A stretch of 7,090 nucleotides of DNA from Anaerolineae bacterium (GTDB lineage Bacteria; Chloroflexota; Anaerolineae; Anaerolineales; Villigracilaceae), in the NCBI GenBank assembly GCA_003158885.1, contig PMLN01000310.1, positions 1 through 7,090 of the forward strand, in the 5' to 3' direction. Numbering within the stretch: the stretch's first letter is position 1; each line of letters opens with the position of its first letter. The translations under genes were made by a program, and so were the position numbers. This document shows, piece after piece, positions 6,827-7,090 of the stretch. The notes under the pieces are model-generated. The model did not search any database and was not told the DNA's origin. It worked only from the letters and a program-made list of their open reading frames with translations.

Positions 6827-6830
6827 AAAC

Positions 6831-7088
6831 TTGCTATCCAACTCCGAACTTCCCCTTGCTCTCACCGAACGAACAGGCTGGCCGTGGACGGTTGAAGGCG
6901 AGCAAATTGCCCGCCACCCGTGCCGATGGCCCGCTCTCTGGCCGAAAGCCAGTATCTTGACGAGATCCTTTAATAAGGCTGGATATCTCGAAGCCACGAT
7001 CCATTCCATCCCACCGCAGGACTACCCAAATTTGGAATATATCATTATGCGCGGTGGAATAACGAATTGTACATGGAATCAATCTTGA
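6831..7088 (+). pseudogene. GT2-family glycosyltransferase N-terminal part with damaged motif and frameshift (or error-rich sequence end)
   Basis: About 86 codons before a TGA at 7086. The leader contains ERTGWPWT (about 6867-6890), typical of a GT2 group where it precedes the GT-A core. The core starts at 6951: SILTRSFNKAGYLEATIHSI, then PQDYPNLEYII. Homologues normally continue with a nucleotide-binding DGGSTDG; here the same place reads RGGITNC (7050-7070), so the Asp is lost. Restoring one G after ACA at 7071-7073 gives T-V-E-S-I-L, which fits the family, so a 1-nt deletion probably creates the nearby stop. Several other core positions look substituted (for example Thr-Arg-Ser for Thr-Pro-Ser). 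The gene is therefore decayed, or the sequence near this end has errors. The start is uncertain: TTG at 6831, 4 nt after the GT4 stop, or ATG at 6792 overlapping it. Homology of the N-terminus is clear; the status is inference. Confidence 0.6.
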
Positions 7089-7090
7089 TC

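Noticed and set aside
6485..7009. 174-codon minus-strand open frame across the GT4/GT2 junction
   Set aside because: It is opposite conserved GT4 and GT2 coding sequence, with no domain and no plausible ribosome binding context recognised.

Overview
The window is a dense, single-direction bacterial gene cluster. Eight genes or gene fragments lie on the + strand with almost no intergenic DNA: gaps of 14, 17, 5, 1 and 4 nt, plus two 4-nt ATGA stop/start overlaps. No gap exceeds 20 nt, and I see no internal promoter, terminator, RNA gene, CRISPR array or insertion sequence. The content is that of a surface-polysaccharide (O-antigen, capsule or exopolysaccharide) or glycoconjugate biosynthesis locus. 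Both ends cut into genes or gene remnants, so the locus continues at least to the left. The sequence does not fix the organism. GC looks moderate, and this mix of genes (AsnB-like, GT2, FkbM-like, DegT, GT4, and a GT2 with a 'TGWPWT' leader) is common in free-living environmental bacteria. Chloroflexota is one possibility, but that is only a guess.

Left part (1-2317): the C-terminal synthetase half of an asparagine-synthetase-like amidotransferase, followed by a GT-A type glycosyltransferase with an EDD metal-binding motif. Middle (2335-3716): an FkbM-like putative methyltransferase and a small single-domain cupin. Right-middle (3713-6826): a DegT/DnrJ/EryC1/StrS PLP aminotransferase, a class I SAM methyltransferase resembling amino-sugar N-methyltransferases, and a GT4 glycosyltransferase. 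The first two are separated by one base and the last two overlap by 4 nt. Right end (6831-7090): the N-terminus of a GT2 glycosyltransferase whose DGGSTDG-like motif is corrupted and whose frame breaks just after it.

A coherent but unproven reading is that the aminotransferase makes an amino-deoxysugar nucleotide and the neighbouring methyltransferase methylates it, probably on nitrogen. The glycosyltransferases would then add this and other sugars to a growing glycan. The AsnB-like protein might amidate a carboxylated sugar or amino acid substituent, and the FkbM-like protein might O-methylate a sugar. The main points for a second look are the altered GEG-to-GQG motif in the AsnB-like protein, the aminotransferase-methyltransferase pair, the missing first Glu of the EX7E motif in the GT4 protein, and the decayed or error-containing GT2 gene at the right edge.
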